Source: Methylacidiphilales bacterium
GTDB taxonomy: Bacteria > Verrucomicrobiota > Verrucomicrobiia > Methylacidiphilales > UBA1321
Direction of reading: 5' to 3'
NCBI GenBank assembly: GCA_021272165.1
Contig: JAJSLK010000045.1
Location: 1 to 64,000, forward strand
DNA length: 64,000 bases
This document shows positions 33,889-42,827 of this stretch, in pieces. Position numbers and translations under genes: made by a program. Within the stretch, counting starts at the first letter, position 1, and each line of letters starts with the position of its first letter. Below the pieces are notes generated by a model, which worked only from the letters and a program-made list of their open reading frames with translations, was not told the origin of the DNA and searched no databases.

Positions 33889-35058
33889 ATGAATGTTGGA
33901 TTTTCGCGGCGCTCGCCCACTCTTCCCTGGTTAACGGTGCTCCGCTATCCCGCCGCTCTTTGGGTCGTCCTACTTCACGCTTGCAATGGCTGGATCACGG
34001 AAACCAATGTCGATCCCGTTCTGAAACTTTTTGTCGAGCGGGGTTATCTTGGCGTTTCCTTCTTCTTCATCCTGTCCGGATTCATCCTGGCCTACAATTA
34101 TCCGGAAGTGACCTCGCCGCGCGCCTATTACCTGGCCCGGGCGGGACGTATTCTCCCGGTCTATTATCTTTCGCTCTTGTTCAGTCTCCCGCTGTTGGCT
34201 CCTGTTCTGCAACAGAATAACGCCGCTGAGGTGACCCCGATCCTCCTGGCGATTCTGACGCTGACCCAGGCCTGGATACCTTCAATATCAAGCGCCTGGA
34301 ATGGTCCCGCCTGGACGCTTTCCTGTGAGGCTTTCTTTTATTTTACCTTTCCGATGTTGCTGGTCCCGTTGACCGAATGGTGCCGGGGAATGGGGCGTAC
34401 GCTTATGCTTCTCGCCCTTTGCCTGGGGTTGGGCCTGATTTTGCCTATCCTGTTCACCTGGACCTACGGCACCGGCTCCTATACGGAAATCGCTTACTCC
34501 GCGCAGGGCGACCAGATGCAAACAGTTAAACTGATCCTCGAACGTTTCCCCCTTGTGCGGCTCGTGGAGTTCATCGCCGGGATGGTCCTCTGCCTCGGCG
34601 TCCGGGCCCATCTGCACCGACTCTCCGAATCCGTGGCGCTTTTGATGGTGATCTTCGGGGTGGCCTGGGTCGGGAGTTCGCTCTGGATTCCGTTTATTTT
34701 CTCCATGGGCACCTTCTGCCTGCCCGGTTTTGCCCTCATCATTGTCGGGGCGGCGACGTTGCCTTTTCCGGTCGAAGGCGGAATTCGTTCCTGGTTAGGA
34801 CGGGCCGGCCTTCTCCTGGGCAATGCCAGCTATGCAGTGTACCTTTTCCATGCCCCTGTCCTGAGGTATCTGGCTATACTCGATCCGGAAGTTTTCATCC
34901 GGCCGGACAAAGTCACCGTGGGCTTTATCTGGGGCTGGTTTTTGGCGGCGGCGGTGATCATCACCTTGCTCAGCATCTCGATTCATCTTTTGTTCGAGGA
35001 ACCTGCCCGGCGTTGGATTCGTCAGGGGATTCCTGTCTTCTCTCGTCCTGTTCCATAA
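33889..35058 (+). CDS. Membrane acyltransferase (acyltransferase_3, OafA/YrhL type)
   Basis: A 389-residue polytopic protein with about ten membrane helices. The N-terminus LTVLRYPAALWVVLLHACNG matches the family start (L..LR..A...V...H), with the catalytic-type His in the first helix. FFFILSGFILAYNY, YYLARAGRILPVYYLSLLF and SWSL-like WTLSCEAFFYFTFP follow. Such proteins O-acetylate cell-surface polysaccharides or lipids. ATG 33889 follows GGGAGG closely; the frame is open to 33700, but the upstream part has no family character. The preceding 295 bp (33594-33888) hold no other gene I can support. Confidence 0.88.
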   Translation: MNVGFSRRSPTLPWLTVLRYPAALWVVLLHACNGWITETNVDPVLKLFVERGYLGVSFFFILSGFILAYNYPEVTSPRAYYLARAGRILPVYYLSLLFSLPLLAPVLQQNNAAEVTPILLAILTLTQAWIPSISSAWNGPAWTLSCEAFFYFTFPMLLVPLTEWCRGMGRTLMLLALCLGLGLILPILFTWTYGTGSYTEIAYSAQGDQMQTVKLILERFPLVRLVEFIAGMVLCLGVRAHLHRLSESVALLMVIFGVAWVGSSLWIPFIFSMGTFCLPGFALIIVGAATLPFPVEGGIRSWLGRAGLLLGNASYAVYLFHAPVLRYLAILDPEVFIRPDKVTVGFIWGWFLAAAVIITLLSISIHLLFEEPARRWIRQGIPVFSRPVP

Positions 35059-35099
35059 ATTCCCGACAAAAATCGGCCAATTCCCAGCCGCAACTCGAC

Positions 35100-35127
35100 T
35101 TGCATTCGAGACGCGCCATCGTATTCT
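35100..35127 (+). promoter_or_regulatory. Possible promoter of mcsB-clpC
   Basis: TTGCAT (35100-35105) - 16 bp - TATTCT (35122-35127), 9 bases before the GTG start, each hexamer matching the sigma-70 consensus at four of six positions. The transcript would be nearly leaderless. No CtsR or CIRCE-type repeat was recognised. Weak evidence. Confidence 0.3.
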
Positions 35128-35136
35128 AGAATTGCA

Positions 35137-36261
35137 GTGAAAATTCAGAATTTGTTAAAGACCTCGAGCGAGTGGATTCGGGGCGAGAACGGCGGCAACC
35201 GGATCGTCTTCAGCAGCCGTATCCGCCTGGCCCGCAATCTGAATCATCACCCATTCCCCGGCTGGGCCAAGAAAGCCGAGCGCGAAAAAGTCCTCGCACT
35301 GGTTCAGCCCGCCGTGGCCAACCTCCCCGAGATGAAGGACGCCATTATCAACGATTCGATGGAGCACTTCTCGCCGTTGGAAAAACAGGTCCTCGTCGAG
35401 CAGCATCTCATCAGCCGCGAACACGCCGCTAAAAACACCGGCAGCGGGCTCGTCATCAGCAAGAATCGCACCCTCAGCATCATGATTAATGAGGAGGATC
35501 ACCTTCGCATCCAGTCGCTGCGTTCCGGCCTGCAACTCAAGGCCTTGCTCAAGGCCGTCGACAAACTCGACACGGAGCTGGAGGATAAACTCGATTTTGC
35601 CTTCTCCCCCCAGATCGGCTACCTCACCGCCTGCCCGACCAACGTCGGCACCGGCATGAGGGCCTCCGCCATGATGCATCTTCCCGCGCTGGTCCTCGAC
35701 GACCAGATCACGCAGATCATCAAGGCCGTGAACAAGATCGGCTTGGCTGTCCGCGGCCTTTACGGCGAGGGGACCGAGGCGCTCGGCAACCTCTTCCAGA
35801 TTTCCAATCAAATGACCCTCGGCGAATCGGAAAGCCAGATCGTTGACAAGCTGACCAAGGTCATCGCCCAGGTCATGGAACACGAGGAAAACGCGCGCCA
35901 GAAGATGCTCGAGGACAAGGGCCGCATGATCGCCGACCAGGTCGGCCGCGCCTACGGCATCATGATGCATTCCTATTCCATTTCCTCAAAAGAGGTACTC
36001 AACCTGCTTTCCATGCTGCGGCTCGGAGTTGATCTCGGCCTGATGCCCGAGGAATACCGCGCCACCATCGATGAACTTTTTATCCGCACCCAGCCGGCCC
36101 ATTTGCAGAAGGACTTTGAGCGCAAGCTCACGACCGAGGAACGCGACGGTTTGCGGGCCGACCTCATGCGCGAGCGCCTGAAGATGGTCCCGGAACCGAA
36201 CACGAAGGCCCTGACCCTCGACAAGACGCCGGACAGCAACGGCGACAAGAAAAAATCATGA
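35137..36261 (+). CDS. mcsB: Protein arginine kinase McsB
   Basis: A 374-residue phosphagen-kinase-fold protein that phosphorylates arginine side chains on misfolded proteins, tagging them for ClpCP. Visible features are SSRIRLARN (26-34), the acidic NEEDH (118-122), Cys166 in TACPTNVGTGMRAS, VRGLYGEGTEALGNLFQISN (205-224) and the C-terminal phospho-arginine-binding RDxxRA motif as RDGLRA (336-341). The start is GTG 35137. It overlaps clpC by 4 bases (ATGA), so the pair is co-translated. No mcsA activator gene lies upstream, unlike the Firmicutes ctsR-mcsA-mcsB-clpC operon. Confidence 0.95.
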   Translation: MKIQNLLKTSSEWIRGENGGNRIVFSSRIRLARNLNHHPFPGWAKKAEREKVLALVQPAVANLPEMKDAIINDSMEHFSPLEKQVLVEQHLISREHAAKNTGSGLVISKNRTLSIMINEEDHLRIQSLRSGLQLKALLKAVDKLDTELEDKLDFAFSPQIGYLTACPTNVGTGMRASAMMHLPALVLDDQITQIIKAVNKIGLAVRGLYGEGTEALGNLFQISNQMTLGESESQIVDKLTKVIAQVMEHEENARQKMLEDKGRMIADQVGRAYGIMMHSYSISSKEVLNLLSMLRLGVDLGLMPEEYRATIDELFIRTQPAHLQKDFERKLTTEERDGLRADLMRERLKMVPEPNTKALTLDKTPDSNGDKKKS

Positions 36262-38768
36262 ATAATTTCACCCCACGCGCCCAGCAGGTGCTTGCTTTGG
36301 CCCGGAAAGAGGCCGATCGCTTCAACCACAATTATGTGGGCACCGAACATCTTTTGCTTGGTCTGATCAAGCTCGGGCAGGGGGTCGCGGTCAACGTGCT
36401 CCAGAAGCTTGGGCTCGATCTCGAGACCGTCCGCATCGAGGTGGAAAAGCAGGTCGGTTCCGGTCCCGACACCAAAATGTCGGGCAACATCCCCTATACG
36501 CCGCGGGTAAAGAAAGTCCTCGCCCTCGCCGGCAAGGAAGCCAAGGCACTCAATCACAGCTACGTCGGCACCGAGCATATCCTGCTCGGCCTCCTGCGCG
36601 AGGGTGACGGCGTCGCCGCGCGCGTGCTCAAGACCTTGGAAGTCGACATCGAACGCACCCGCAACGAAGTTCTCAAGGAACTCGATCCCAATTTTGCCTC
36701 CGGTGAAGGCGAGAGCGAGGAATCCGAATCGTCCGCTCCCGGCGCCCCGCAGGGCGAAAGCGCCGCGGGCCGCCGCGACGTCAAGACGCCCGCTCTCAAG
36801 GCCTTTGGCCGCGACCTGACCGAACTGGCCCGCAAAGGCGAGCTCGACCCCGTCATTGGCCGCAAGAGCGAAATTGAGCGCGTCATCCAGATTCTCTGCC
36901 GCCGCACCAAGAACAATCCCGTCCTCATCGGCGAGGCCGGCGTGGGCAAGACCGCCATTGCGGAAGGCCTCGCGCAGGAAATCGCCGCGGGCAACGTGCC
37001 TGAATTGCTGCGCGACAAAAAAGTCATCACCCTCGACCTCGCTCTCATGGTGGCGGGCACGAAGTACCGCGGGCAGTTCGAGGAACGGATCAAGGCCGTG
37101 ATGGAAGAAATCCGCAAGGCCAAGAACGTCATCCTCTTTATCGACGAGCTCCACACCATCGTCGGTGCCGGCTCCGCCGAAGGCGCCATGGACGCCTCCA
37201 ACATCATCAAGCCGGCCCTCTCTCGCGGCGAGCTCCAGTGCATCGGCGCCACCACGCTCAACGAATTCCGCAAGCACATTGAGAAGGACTCAGCGCTCGA
37301 ACGCCGCTTCCAGCAGGTCATGGTTGAGGCGCCCAGCGTCGACGAATCGATCGAGATCCTCAAGGGCCTCCGCCCCAAGTACGAGGCCCATCACAAGGCC
37401 AAGATGACCGACGAGGCCCTCGAGGCCGCCGCCAGGCTTTCCGACCGTTATCTCACCGGCCGTTTTCTCCCCGACAAGGCCATCGACGTCATGGACGAGG
37501 CCGGATCGCGCGCCCGTATTCAGGCCACCATGCGCCCGCCCGACGTGAAGAACATCGAGGTCGAGATCGAGGAAATCAAGGGCCGCAAGGAAGCCGCGAT
37601 CAAGGCGCAGGACTTCGAGAAAGCTGCCGCGCTGCGCGATTCCGAAAAAGAAGCCAAGGACAAGCTCGAGCGCGTCCTCACCGAATGGCGCACCCGCCGC
37701 GACGAACAGGAAGTCCTCGTCACCGACGAGGACATCCGCCATGTCGTTTCCAAATGGACCGGCGTTCCGCTCTCCCGCATGGAGCAGCAGGACATGGACC
37801 GCCTCCTGCGCGTGGCGGAGGAACTCAAGGGCAAGGTCATCGGCCAGGACGAAGCCGTCTATGCCATGGGCAAGGCGCTGCGCCGTTCCCGCGCCGACTT
37901 GAAAGACCCGAAGCGGCCCATCGGCTCGTTCATCTTCCTCGGCCCCACCGGCGTGGGCAAAACCCACCTCGCCAAAACTCTCGCCCAATACATGTTCGGC
38001 GATGAATCGGCGCTGATCCAGATCGACATGAGCGAGTACATGGACGCCCACAACGTCTCCCGCCTCGTCGGCGCGCCTCCCGGCTACGTCGGTTACGAGG
38101 AGGGCGGCCAGCTCAGCGAAAAGGTCCGCCGCCGTCCCTACAGCGTCGTCCTTTTTGACGAAATCGAGAAGGCCCATCCTGACATCTGGAACCTGCTCCT
38201 GCAGATCCTTGAGGATGGCGTCGTGACCGACAGCCTCGGCCGCAAGGTCGATTTCCGGAACACGATCATCATCATGACCTCGAACGTCGGCGCCGACCTG
38301 ATGCGCAAGAACATGGTCATGGGCTTCGGCGTCAAGAGCGACGAGCACAGCTACGACCAGATGAAGGAAAAGATGCTCGGCGAGGCCAAGCGGGTCTTCA
38401 AACCCGAGTTCCTCAACCGCCTCGACGACATCATCGTCTTCCATTCGCTCACCCGCGACGACCTCACCAAGATCGTCGACATCGAGGTGGCCAAGGTCCA
38501 TACGCGGCTCAAGCCCCGCTCGATCACCTTCCGCCTCTCGCCCGAAGCGACCGCGTTCCTCATCGAGAAAGGCTACGACCCGCAATATGGCGCGCGTCCG
38601 TTGCGCCGCGCGGTCGAACGTTATCTCGAGGACCCGATGGCCGAGGAAATCCTCAAGGGCACGATCAAGAACGGCGACTTCGTCATTGTCGGCGAAAAGG
38701 ACAAGGCGCTGACCTTCACCGTCGGTATCGATACCGCTCCCGCTCCCATCGCGCCGAAAGCCAGTTGA
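36258..38768 (+). CDS. clpC: ATP-dependent Clp protease ATPase subunit ClpC
   Basis: An 836-residue AAA+ unfoldase that feeds substrates to ClpP. Two N-domain repeats (TEHLLLGL near 29-36 and TEHILLGL near 105-112) are followed by a Ser/Glu-rich linker. The first AAA module has Walker A GEAGVGKT at 225-232 and Walker B VILFIDE at 291-297. A UVR-containing middle domain lies near 432-470, and the second AAA module has GPTGVGKT at 562-569. The UVR/M-domain identifies ClpC rather than ClpB or ClpA. Arg-phosphorylated proteins made by McsB are its expected substrates. clpP is not in the window. Confidence 0.97.
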   Translation: MNNFTPRAQQVLALARKEADRFNHNYVGTEHLLLGLIKLGQGVAVNVLQKLGLDLETVRIEVEKQVGSGPDTKMSGNIPYTPRVKKVLALAGKEAKALNHSYVGTEHILLGLLREGDGVAARVLKTLEVDIERTRNEVLKELDPNFASGEGESEESESSAPGAPQGESAAGRRDVKTPALKAFGRDLTELARKGELDPVIGRKSEIERVIQILCRRTKNNPVLIGEAGVGKTAIAEGLAQEIAAGNVPELLRDKKVITLDLALMVAGTKYRGQFEERIKAVMEEIRKAKNVILFIDELHTIVGAGSAEGAMDASNIIKPALSRGELQCIGATTLNEFRKHIEKDSALERRFQQVMVEAPSVDESIEILKGLRPKYEAHHKAKMTDEALEAAARLSDRYLTGRFLPDKAIDVMDEAGSRARIQATMRPPDVKNIEVEIEEIKGRKEAAIKAQDFEKAAALRDSEKEAKDKLERVLTEWRTRRDEQEVLVTDEDIRHVVSKWTGVPLSRMEQQDMDRLLRVAEELKGKVIGQDEAVYAMGKALRRSRADLKDPKRPIGSFIFLGPTGVGKTHLAKTLAQYMFGDESALIQIDMSEYMDAHNVSRLVGAPPGYVGYEEGGQLSEKVRRRPYSVVLFDEIEKAHPDIWNLLLQILEDGVVTDSLGRKVDFRNTIIIMTSNVGADLMRKNMVMGFGVKSDEHSYDQMKEKMLGEAKRVFKPEFLNRLDDIIVFHSLTRDDLTKIVDIEVAKVHTRLKPRSITFRLSPEATAFLIEKGYDPQYGARPLRRAVERYLEDPMAEEILKGTIKNGDFVIVGEKDKALTFTVGIDTAPAPIAPKAS

Positions 38769-38793
38769 CGGCTCTCGGCGGAAACGGCACAAA

Positions 38794-39585
38794 TTACTGT
38801 GCGGCCGGAGTGGGCGAGGCGTCAGTTGCTGCGGATGGAAAATACTGGTTGATGATCGGCTGGATCGCATCAGCCCAGATTGTGTAGCCCTTGGCGGTCG
38901 GATGCAGTCCGTCGCGCATCACGTCCTTGGGGATGGTATCATCGCCTTCGCTTTCCAGGAACTTCGCGCCAAAATCCCTGTAGATGATCCGCTTGTCGGA
39001 ATCGTACGTGCTGATGATCCTGTTTACGCTGGCGACCCAGGCCCGGGCCGGCGATGCCGGTGAGGGATCGCGCGGAAAAATTCCGAGCAAAAGAATGTGG
39101 GCGTTCGGACAGCGGGACTCGTACTCCCCCAGCAACAGTTTAATGCCCGCGGCCACGTCCTCCGCTTTCTGGCCAATGTTGTTCGTGCCGATCATCACCA
39201 CGATCAGCTTGGGATCCTGCCCGGCCAGCGCGCCATTTTGTGCCCGCCACAGGACATGCTGGACCTGGTCGCCCCCGATGCCGATATCGATCGCCTTCAG
39301 GTTGCCATAATGCTCATCCCAGACTTTCTTGCCTTCGCTCTGCCAGTTGTCGGTGATCGAATCGCCGTCGAAGATCAGGTCGTAGGGGCCGTTCTTCAGC
39401 TTGTCGATATTGCTTTCGAACTGTCCAATCCAGTCATAGCGCGGTTCGGGATTGCAGGCGGAAGGCTTCGTGGCCGAGGCTGGGGGCGGCGGCCAGGGCA
39501 AGGTGATCTGCCGCGTCTCGGTCTGGGCGAAACTCGAGGAGACGAGAAGGGTGAAAAGAAGAAGGCCAAGGGTGAGCGGTTTCAT
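38794..39585 (-). CDS. Secreted SGNH/GDSL hydrolase
   Basis: A 263-residue exported hydrolase with signal peptide MKPLTLGLLLFTLLVSSSFAQ. Then come a Pro-rich linker, GDSITDNW (block I), DIGIGGDQVQHVLWR (block II), GTNNIGQKAEDVAAGI (block III) and DGLHPTAKGY carrying the catalytic Asp-His. GTNNIG and IFPR are typical of PAF-acetylhydrolase-like SGNH enzymes. It probably removes acetyl or acyl groups from sugars or lipids outside the cytoplasm. It faces clpC tail to tail with 25 bp between, and upstream lies the MITE end next to rnpA. Confidence 0.9.
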   Translation of the reverse strand: MKPLTLGLLLFTLLVSSSFAQTETRQITLPWPPPPASATKPSACNPEPRYDWIGQFESNIDKLKNGPYDLIFDGDSITDNWQSEGKKVWDEHYGNLKAIDIGIGGDQVQHVLWRAQNGALAGQDPKLIVVMIGTNNIGQKAEDVAAGIKLLLGEYESRCPNAHILLLGIFPRDPSPASPARAWVASVNRIISTYDSDKRIIYRDFGAKFLESEGDDTIPKDVMRDGLHPTAKGYTIWADAIQPIINQYFPSAATDASPTPAAQ

Positions 39586-39651
39586 GGAGAATTAAATTAG
39601 GGCTAAATTTTCCGGTAGGCGAGAGCAGCTTTGTGCAAGAGAATGCATGGT

Positions 39652-39682
39652 GGCCCGTGTCTACTTTTGAAATGAGTTCTAG
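39652..39682 (+). repeat. Solo MITE end abutting the rnpA stop codon
   Basis: Thirty of 31 bases match the right end of the complete MITE (56249-56279), including the CTAG at 39679-39682. That CTAG supplies the TAG stop of rnpA on the minus strand. The opposite end (AACTCATT orientation) was not found in the preceding 70 bp, so the element is decayed or is a solo end. Confidence 0.8.
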
Positions 39683-40041
39683 TCCCGGCCCGCTTTCTTC
39701 CGCAGCTCGGTCATCAAGGCTTTCAATTCCTCGAAACTGAGATCAACCGCCGGCGGACGCGCCACCCAAACGAGATAGTTTTTCTCCACCGGCTTCCCCA
39801 GGTGGCGGCGATAAATCTCGCGCATCCGGCGGCGGAGTTGAGTTCGCTTGGTCGCGGAACCGAGACGCCGTGGCGTCAGAAAGGCCACCGTCGCGGTATC
39901 GGGCTTTTGGGGATCGACCGGCAGGAAATTGAGTGACAGGTAATGATTGCTCACCCGGCGCCCCTTCATTCGGGTCGCGTCAAAGACGGTACGCTTGCGG
40001 ATGATCCGCGCCCGGGGCAGTGATTCGGAATGGCCGGTCAT
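39679..40041 (-). CDS. rnpA: Ribonuclease P protein component
   Basis: A 120-residue basic protein, the protein cofactor of RNase P, which matures the 5' ends of tRNAs. RIIRKRTVFDATRMKGRRVS gives the N-terminal RNA-binding part, and ATKRTQLRRRMREIYRRHLG is the family signature (RNR motif region). FLTPRRLGSA precedes it as usual. It lies 42 bp downstream of rpmH in the classic rpmH-rnpA order. Its stop codon is formed by the CTAG target site of a MITE end. yidD and yidC, which often follow, are absent. Confidence 0.95.
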   Translation of the reverse strand: MTGHSESLPRARIIRKRTVFDATRMKGRRVSNHYLSLNFLPVDPQKPDTATVAFLTPRRLGSATKRTQLRRRMREIYRRHLGKPVEKNYLVWVARPPAVDLSFEELKALMTELRKKAGRD

Positions 40042-40083
40042 GCGACTTGCCTCCGTAAATGGCGGTCAGGAACCGCGCAGGTC

Positions 40084-40257
40084 TTACGCCTGGGTATGGC
40101 GGTTGAACTTGCGCGACGTCCGCGCTCCAGCGAGACGTTTCCGGCCTGCGGCCCGGCGGCGGTTCAGGATGGCGCGGCCGGCCTTCGTGCGCGTACGGGC
40201 CAGAAAGCCGAATTGACGGACGCGACGTTTTTGGGAGGGCTGGAACGTTCTTTTCAT
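40084..40257 (-). CDS. rpmH: 50S ribosomal protein L34
   Basis: A 57-residue, strongly basic protein starting [20 protein letters not shown] and containing [19 protein letters not shown], the near-universal L34 sequence. The tail [13 protein letters not shown] is longer than the usual 44-46 residue protein. It is a structural protein of the large ribosomal subunit and the first gene of the rpmH-rnpA pair. Confidence 0.97.
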   Translation of the reverse strand: MKRTFQPSQKRRVRQFGFLARTRTKAGRAILNRRRAAGRKRLAGARTSRKFNRHTQA

Positions 40258-40299
40258 AATGCTCGAATTAGGGAAAGGTGAGAATACGGGAAGCGTCCC

Positions 40300-41484
40300 T
40301 TATGACAAGAGGATTCTGATGACTTCATCGATCTCGGCCTCGGTATTATAGAAATGGGGCGAAAGCCGGAGGCACGAAGTTCCGGAACGGCTCTCCCGCA
40401 ACGAGATATCAACATGGTTCTCCCGCAGCTTTTTGGCTTGGGCCACGCCCTTCGCCTGGCTCGGCATGGCGATGGTAATGATTCCCGATTTCTGGGAACG
40501 GCGATTGGCAAAGCCGAGCACCTTGAACCCGGCCGAGAGGAACTTGTCCTCGGCATAGGTGCGAAGGTCGAGCAGCCGTGCCTCAATCTGCTTTACCCCC
40601 AGGGCCAGAATCATCTCCAGGCTCGCCTTCATCCCCTGCAACGCCAGCATGTTCAGCGCTCCCGGTTCGTACCGCCGGGCCGAATCCTCGAAGGCGATTT
40701 TGGGCTGCGCTACATATCCGGGCGACTGGATGTTCCATGCCCCCAGCAACGCAGGCCGCAGTAGGTCGAAATTGCGGCGCTTAACATAGAAGATTCCTGC
40801 GCCGAGCGGCCCAAGCATCCATTTATGCGAATCGGCCGCCAGGAAATCGATGTGCCGGACATCGACCGTCGTCGCACCGAGCGACTGGATCGCATCAAGG
40901 CAGAAGAGAACGCCGCGCTGGTTGAGCTCTTCGGCGATGCCCTCGTAATCGAGCCGGAAACCGCTGAGGAAATGGCACGAGGCCAGTGCCACCAGCCGCG
41001 TCCGCGGTGTCAGCGCCTTCAGCACCAGTTCGGGGGTGATCTCACCCGTCCGTTCCGGCTGAAGCGGGATCACGCGCACGCCCCGTTCAGCCAGCGCCTG
41101 CCAGCAATAAACATTGGCCGGATAATCGTCGGGATAAAAAATCACCTCGTCATCGGGCTTCCAGGCCAGGCCGTTGGCCACCAGGTTCAATCCCAGCGAC
41201 GTCGGCCCGAGCAGCGCGATCTCATCGCTGCCGGCATTGATCAGCCGTGCCGCGACGCGGCGGATGCCCTCGATTTCAATCAGGTAATCGCTTCCCTCCT
41301 GCACCACCGCGGCCCGGTCGGCCTCGCGTTTGAGCGCCTCGACCGTCGGACCGGGCAGTGGCGCCACTCCAGCATGGGCCAGAAAAACGCGCTGTGCGGT
41401 GACGGGAAAGAGGCGGTGGCGCAACGCCTCGTCAGCCAGAATATGGTCGATGTTCAAATCGACCCCACTTCCATCAGTTTTCAC
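40300..41484 (-). CDS. PLP-dependent class V aminotransferase / cysteine desulfurase-like
   Basis: A 394-residue fold-type I PLP enzyme of aminotransferase class V. Visible features are VFLAHAGVAPLPGPTVEAL at the start, LGPTSLGLNLVANGL, ASCHFLSGFRLD, the cofactor Asp in CLDAIQSLGATTVD and the Schiff-base Lys in ADSHKWMLGPLGAGI. C-terminal LRLSPHFYNTEAEID is typical of the group. Members act as cysteine desulfurases, selenocysteine lyases or epimerases. The active-site Cys loop of SufS-type enzymes is not evident (the corresponding region reads RESRSGTSCLRLSPHFYN), so the reaction remains open. No suf or isc genes are adjacent. Confidence 0.82.
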   Translation of the reverse strand: MKTDGSGVDLNIDHILADEALRHRLFPVTAQRVFLAHAGVAPLPGPTVEALKREADRAAVVQEGSDYLIEIEGIRRVAARLINAGSDEIALLGPTSLGLNLVANGLAWKPDDEVIFYPDDYPANVYCWQALAERGVRVIPLQPERTGEITPELVLKALTPRTRLVALASCHFLSGFRLDYEGIAEELNQRGVLFCLDAIQSLGATTVDVRHIDFLAADSHKWMLGPLGAGIFYVKRRNFDLLRPALLGAWNIQSPGYVAQPKIAFEDSARRYEPGALNMLALQGMKASLEMILALGVKQIEARLLDLRTYAEDKFLSAGFKVLGFANRRSQKSGIITIAMPSQAKGVAQAKKLRENHVDISLRESRSGTSCLRLSPHFYNTEAEIDEVIRILLS

Positions 41485-41541
41485 GCGACTAACTTGCCGT
41501 ACTTTCGCGAAAAAGCGAGTCTGCGAAGGAAGAGGCAGTTT

Positions 41542-42426
41542 CTACAATTGCTTGCTCTGGATTCTGGTCCAATCCTCGTCGGCGAAAAGGCTGCGCGCCT
41601 GTTTGGCTTCGGAGTTGGCCGCGGTCGGCGTCCACCACCGGATCGGGGCATACTTCGGTCCGTTGGCGGCAAATTGCTGGCCGTCGCGACTGCTCTCGAA
41701 ATAGATGTCGATGACCAGGGCGTTCCGCTCGGCGGCATTGTGGGCCGCTTCCCTGGCCGCTTCGCGGGAAATCACCGCGGAGCCGGTATCGACCGCGAGG
41801 TAGCGGCCGAGCCCCGTGATCTCAACCACGCTGCCATAGGGAATGATGGAGGGATCGACCGCGCAAAGACCATCATGGAGGCGCACGCCGGTCGCGCTCA
41901 GGCCGCGGCCGGTATAATAGTCGCCCTCACCCGACCAATAAGCCGTCAAACGGGCCAGGCGTCCGCCATCGGTATGGCTGAAAGAGCCACTGGAACGAAA
42001 GGAAGAGGCGGATGCGAGCCGGTCGGTCGAACCGAGGCCTGAAGCCCGGGCAGAGGTTGCCGTCGGTTCCGAGGAATGGGGGCCCTTGGTGCTGGCTACG
42101 GATGGGCAGGGATGGGACAGCTTGACAGCGGCTGCTTCCGGCTTGAAGGGCGCGGGCTCGGACTTCTTGTCTTTGGCTACCGATTCCGTGGAATGGGTAA
42201 CCTTGCCTGCGGCGATCTTGGCGGGAGAGCCGGTGGTTTTCGCGGCAGTTGAGGCGGTTTTCGTGTTTTTATGGTTTTTATCCTTATGCGCCGAACTCGC
42301 GGCGACCGTCTTCTTGGCCGGCATCTCGGCGTCGGTATCAACCGGGCAGTGGGGCCCCACTACCGCACGAGCCGGGACGCTCAGGCAGAGGACTATAAAA
42401 CAGATATTATAGAAATAACGTGTCAT
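41542..42426 (-). CDS. Exported 3D-domain protein (double-psi beta-barrel)
   Basis: A 294-residue protein with signal peptide MTRYFYNICFIVLCLSVPAR. A long Lys/Ala/Thr/Ser-rich linker spans about 30-135. A C-terminal domain follows with YWSGEGDYYTGRGLSATGVR, LCAVDPSIIPYGSVVEI, LAVDTGSAV and LVIDIYF, the three conserved Asp of the 3D domain found in cell-wall-active proteins such as Bacillus YuiC/YocH and MltA-like lytic enzymes. Its likely place is the periplasm, acting on peptidoglycan. The linker could span or bind the wall. Catalytic activity is inferred from the family only. Confidence 0.82.
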   Translation of the reverse strand: MTRYFYNICFIVLCLSVPARAVVGPHCPVDTDAEMPAKKTVAASSAHKDKNHKNTKTASTAAKTTGSPAKIAAGKVTHSTESVAKDKKSEPAPFKPEAAAVKLSHPCPSVASTKGPHSSEPTATSARASGLGSTDRLASASSFRSSGSFSHTDGGRLARLTAYWSGEGDYYTGRGLSATGVRLHDGLCAVDPSIIPYGSVVEITGLGRYLAVDTGSAVISREAAREAAHNAAERNALVIDIYFESSRDGQQFAANGPKYAPIRWWTPTAANSEAKQARSLFADEDWTRIQSKQL

Positions 42427-42827
42427 TTTTATTAAGTTATTATGCGCTAGTAAAATACATGCCGTGAATCCAACGCTTCAGGGGGTCTAAGACGCTTGCC
42501 TACGAAGATACTTTCGGAAAAATGAAAGCTCCGGCTCAGGGTCTGATTCTGGGGAACCGGCAAAAATAACACCGGCTGCCAAGAACATGTATCGCAAGTG
42601 GCGCGATAGGTCAAAAAGTAGGGAAACTGATTAAGTACGCAACTCTTTTTTTAAGAGTTTTTCCAAATATGTATTATCCAAACTAATTGTAATCGGTAGT
42701 TAAAATCCTTCCTTTCGCTCTTAAAACAGGACGAGCAGTCAGAATTGGGAGGATGATTAGAAAAGTTACTGGAAGGGGGTATGCCATCCCTTCTATTGGG
42801 GAAAACGGAACCGGCCAGGAAGCCGAC
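42427..42827. other. 401-bp intergenic stretch with no supported gene
   Basis: AT-richer than its surroundings. It holds the possible promoter at 42439-42468 and a low-GC hairpin AACTCTT/AAGAGTT at 42641-42659 with T-rich flanks. No open frame here has family character. Confidence 0.6.
42439..42468 (-). promoter_or_regulatory. Possible promoter of the 3D-domain gene
   Basis: On the minus strand, TTCACG (42468-42463) - 18 bp - CATAAT (42444-42439) lies 12 bases before the ATG at 42426. The -10 matches consensus at five of six positions. Weak evidence without a mapped transcript. Confidence 0.3.

Noticed and set aside
37290-38870. A 526-codon open frame on the minus strand
   Set aside because: Antisense to clpC, which is unmistakable. 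The translated product is Asp/Val/Gly-rich without recognisable domains.
40825-42042. A 405-codon open frame on the plus strand
   Set aside because: Spans antisense to two different minus-strand genes (class V aminotransferase and 3D-domain protein), so it cannot reflect one real protein.
42641-42662. Hairpin AACTCTT/AAGAGTT with T-rich flank as a terminator
   Set aside because: The stem is short and AT-rich, and no plus-strand gene ends upstream that would need it. Kept only as a note in the intergenic entry.
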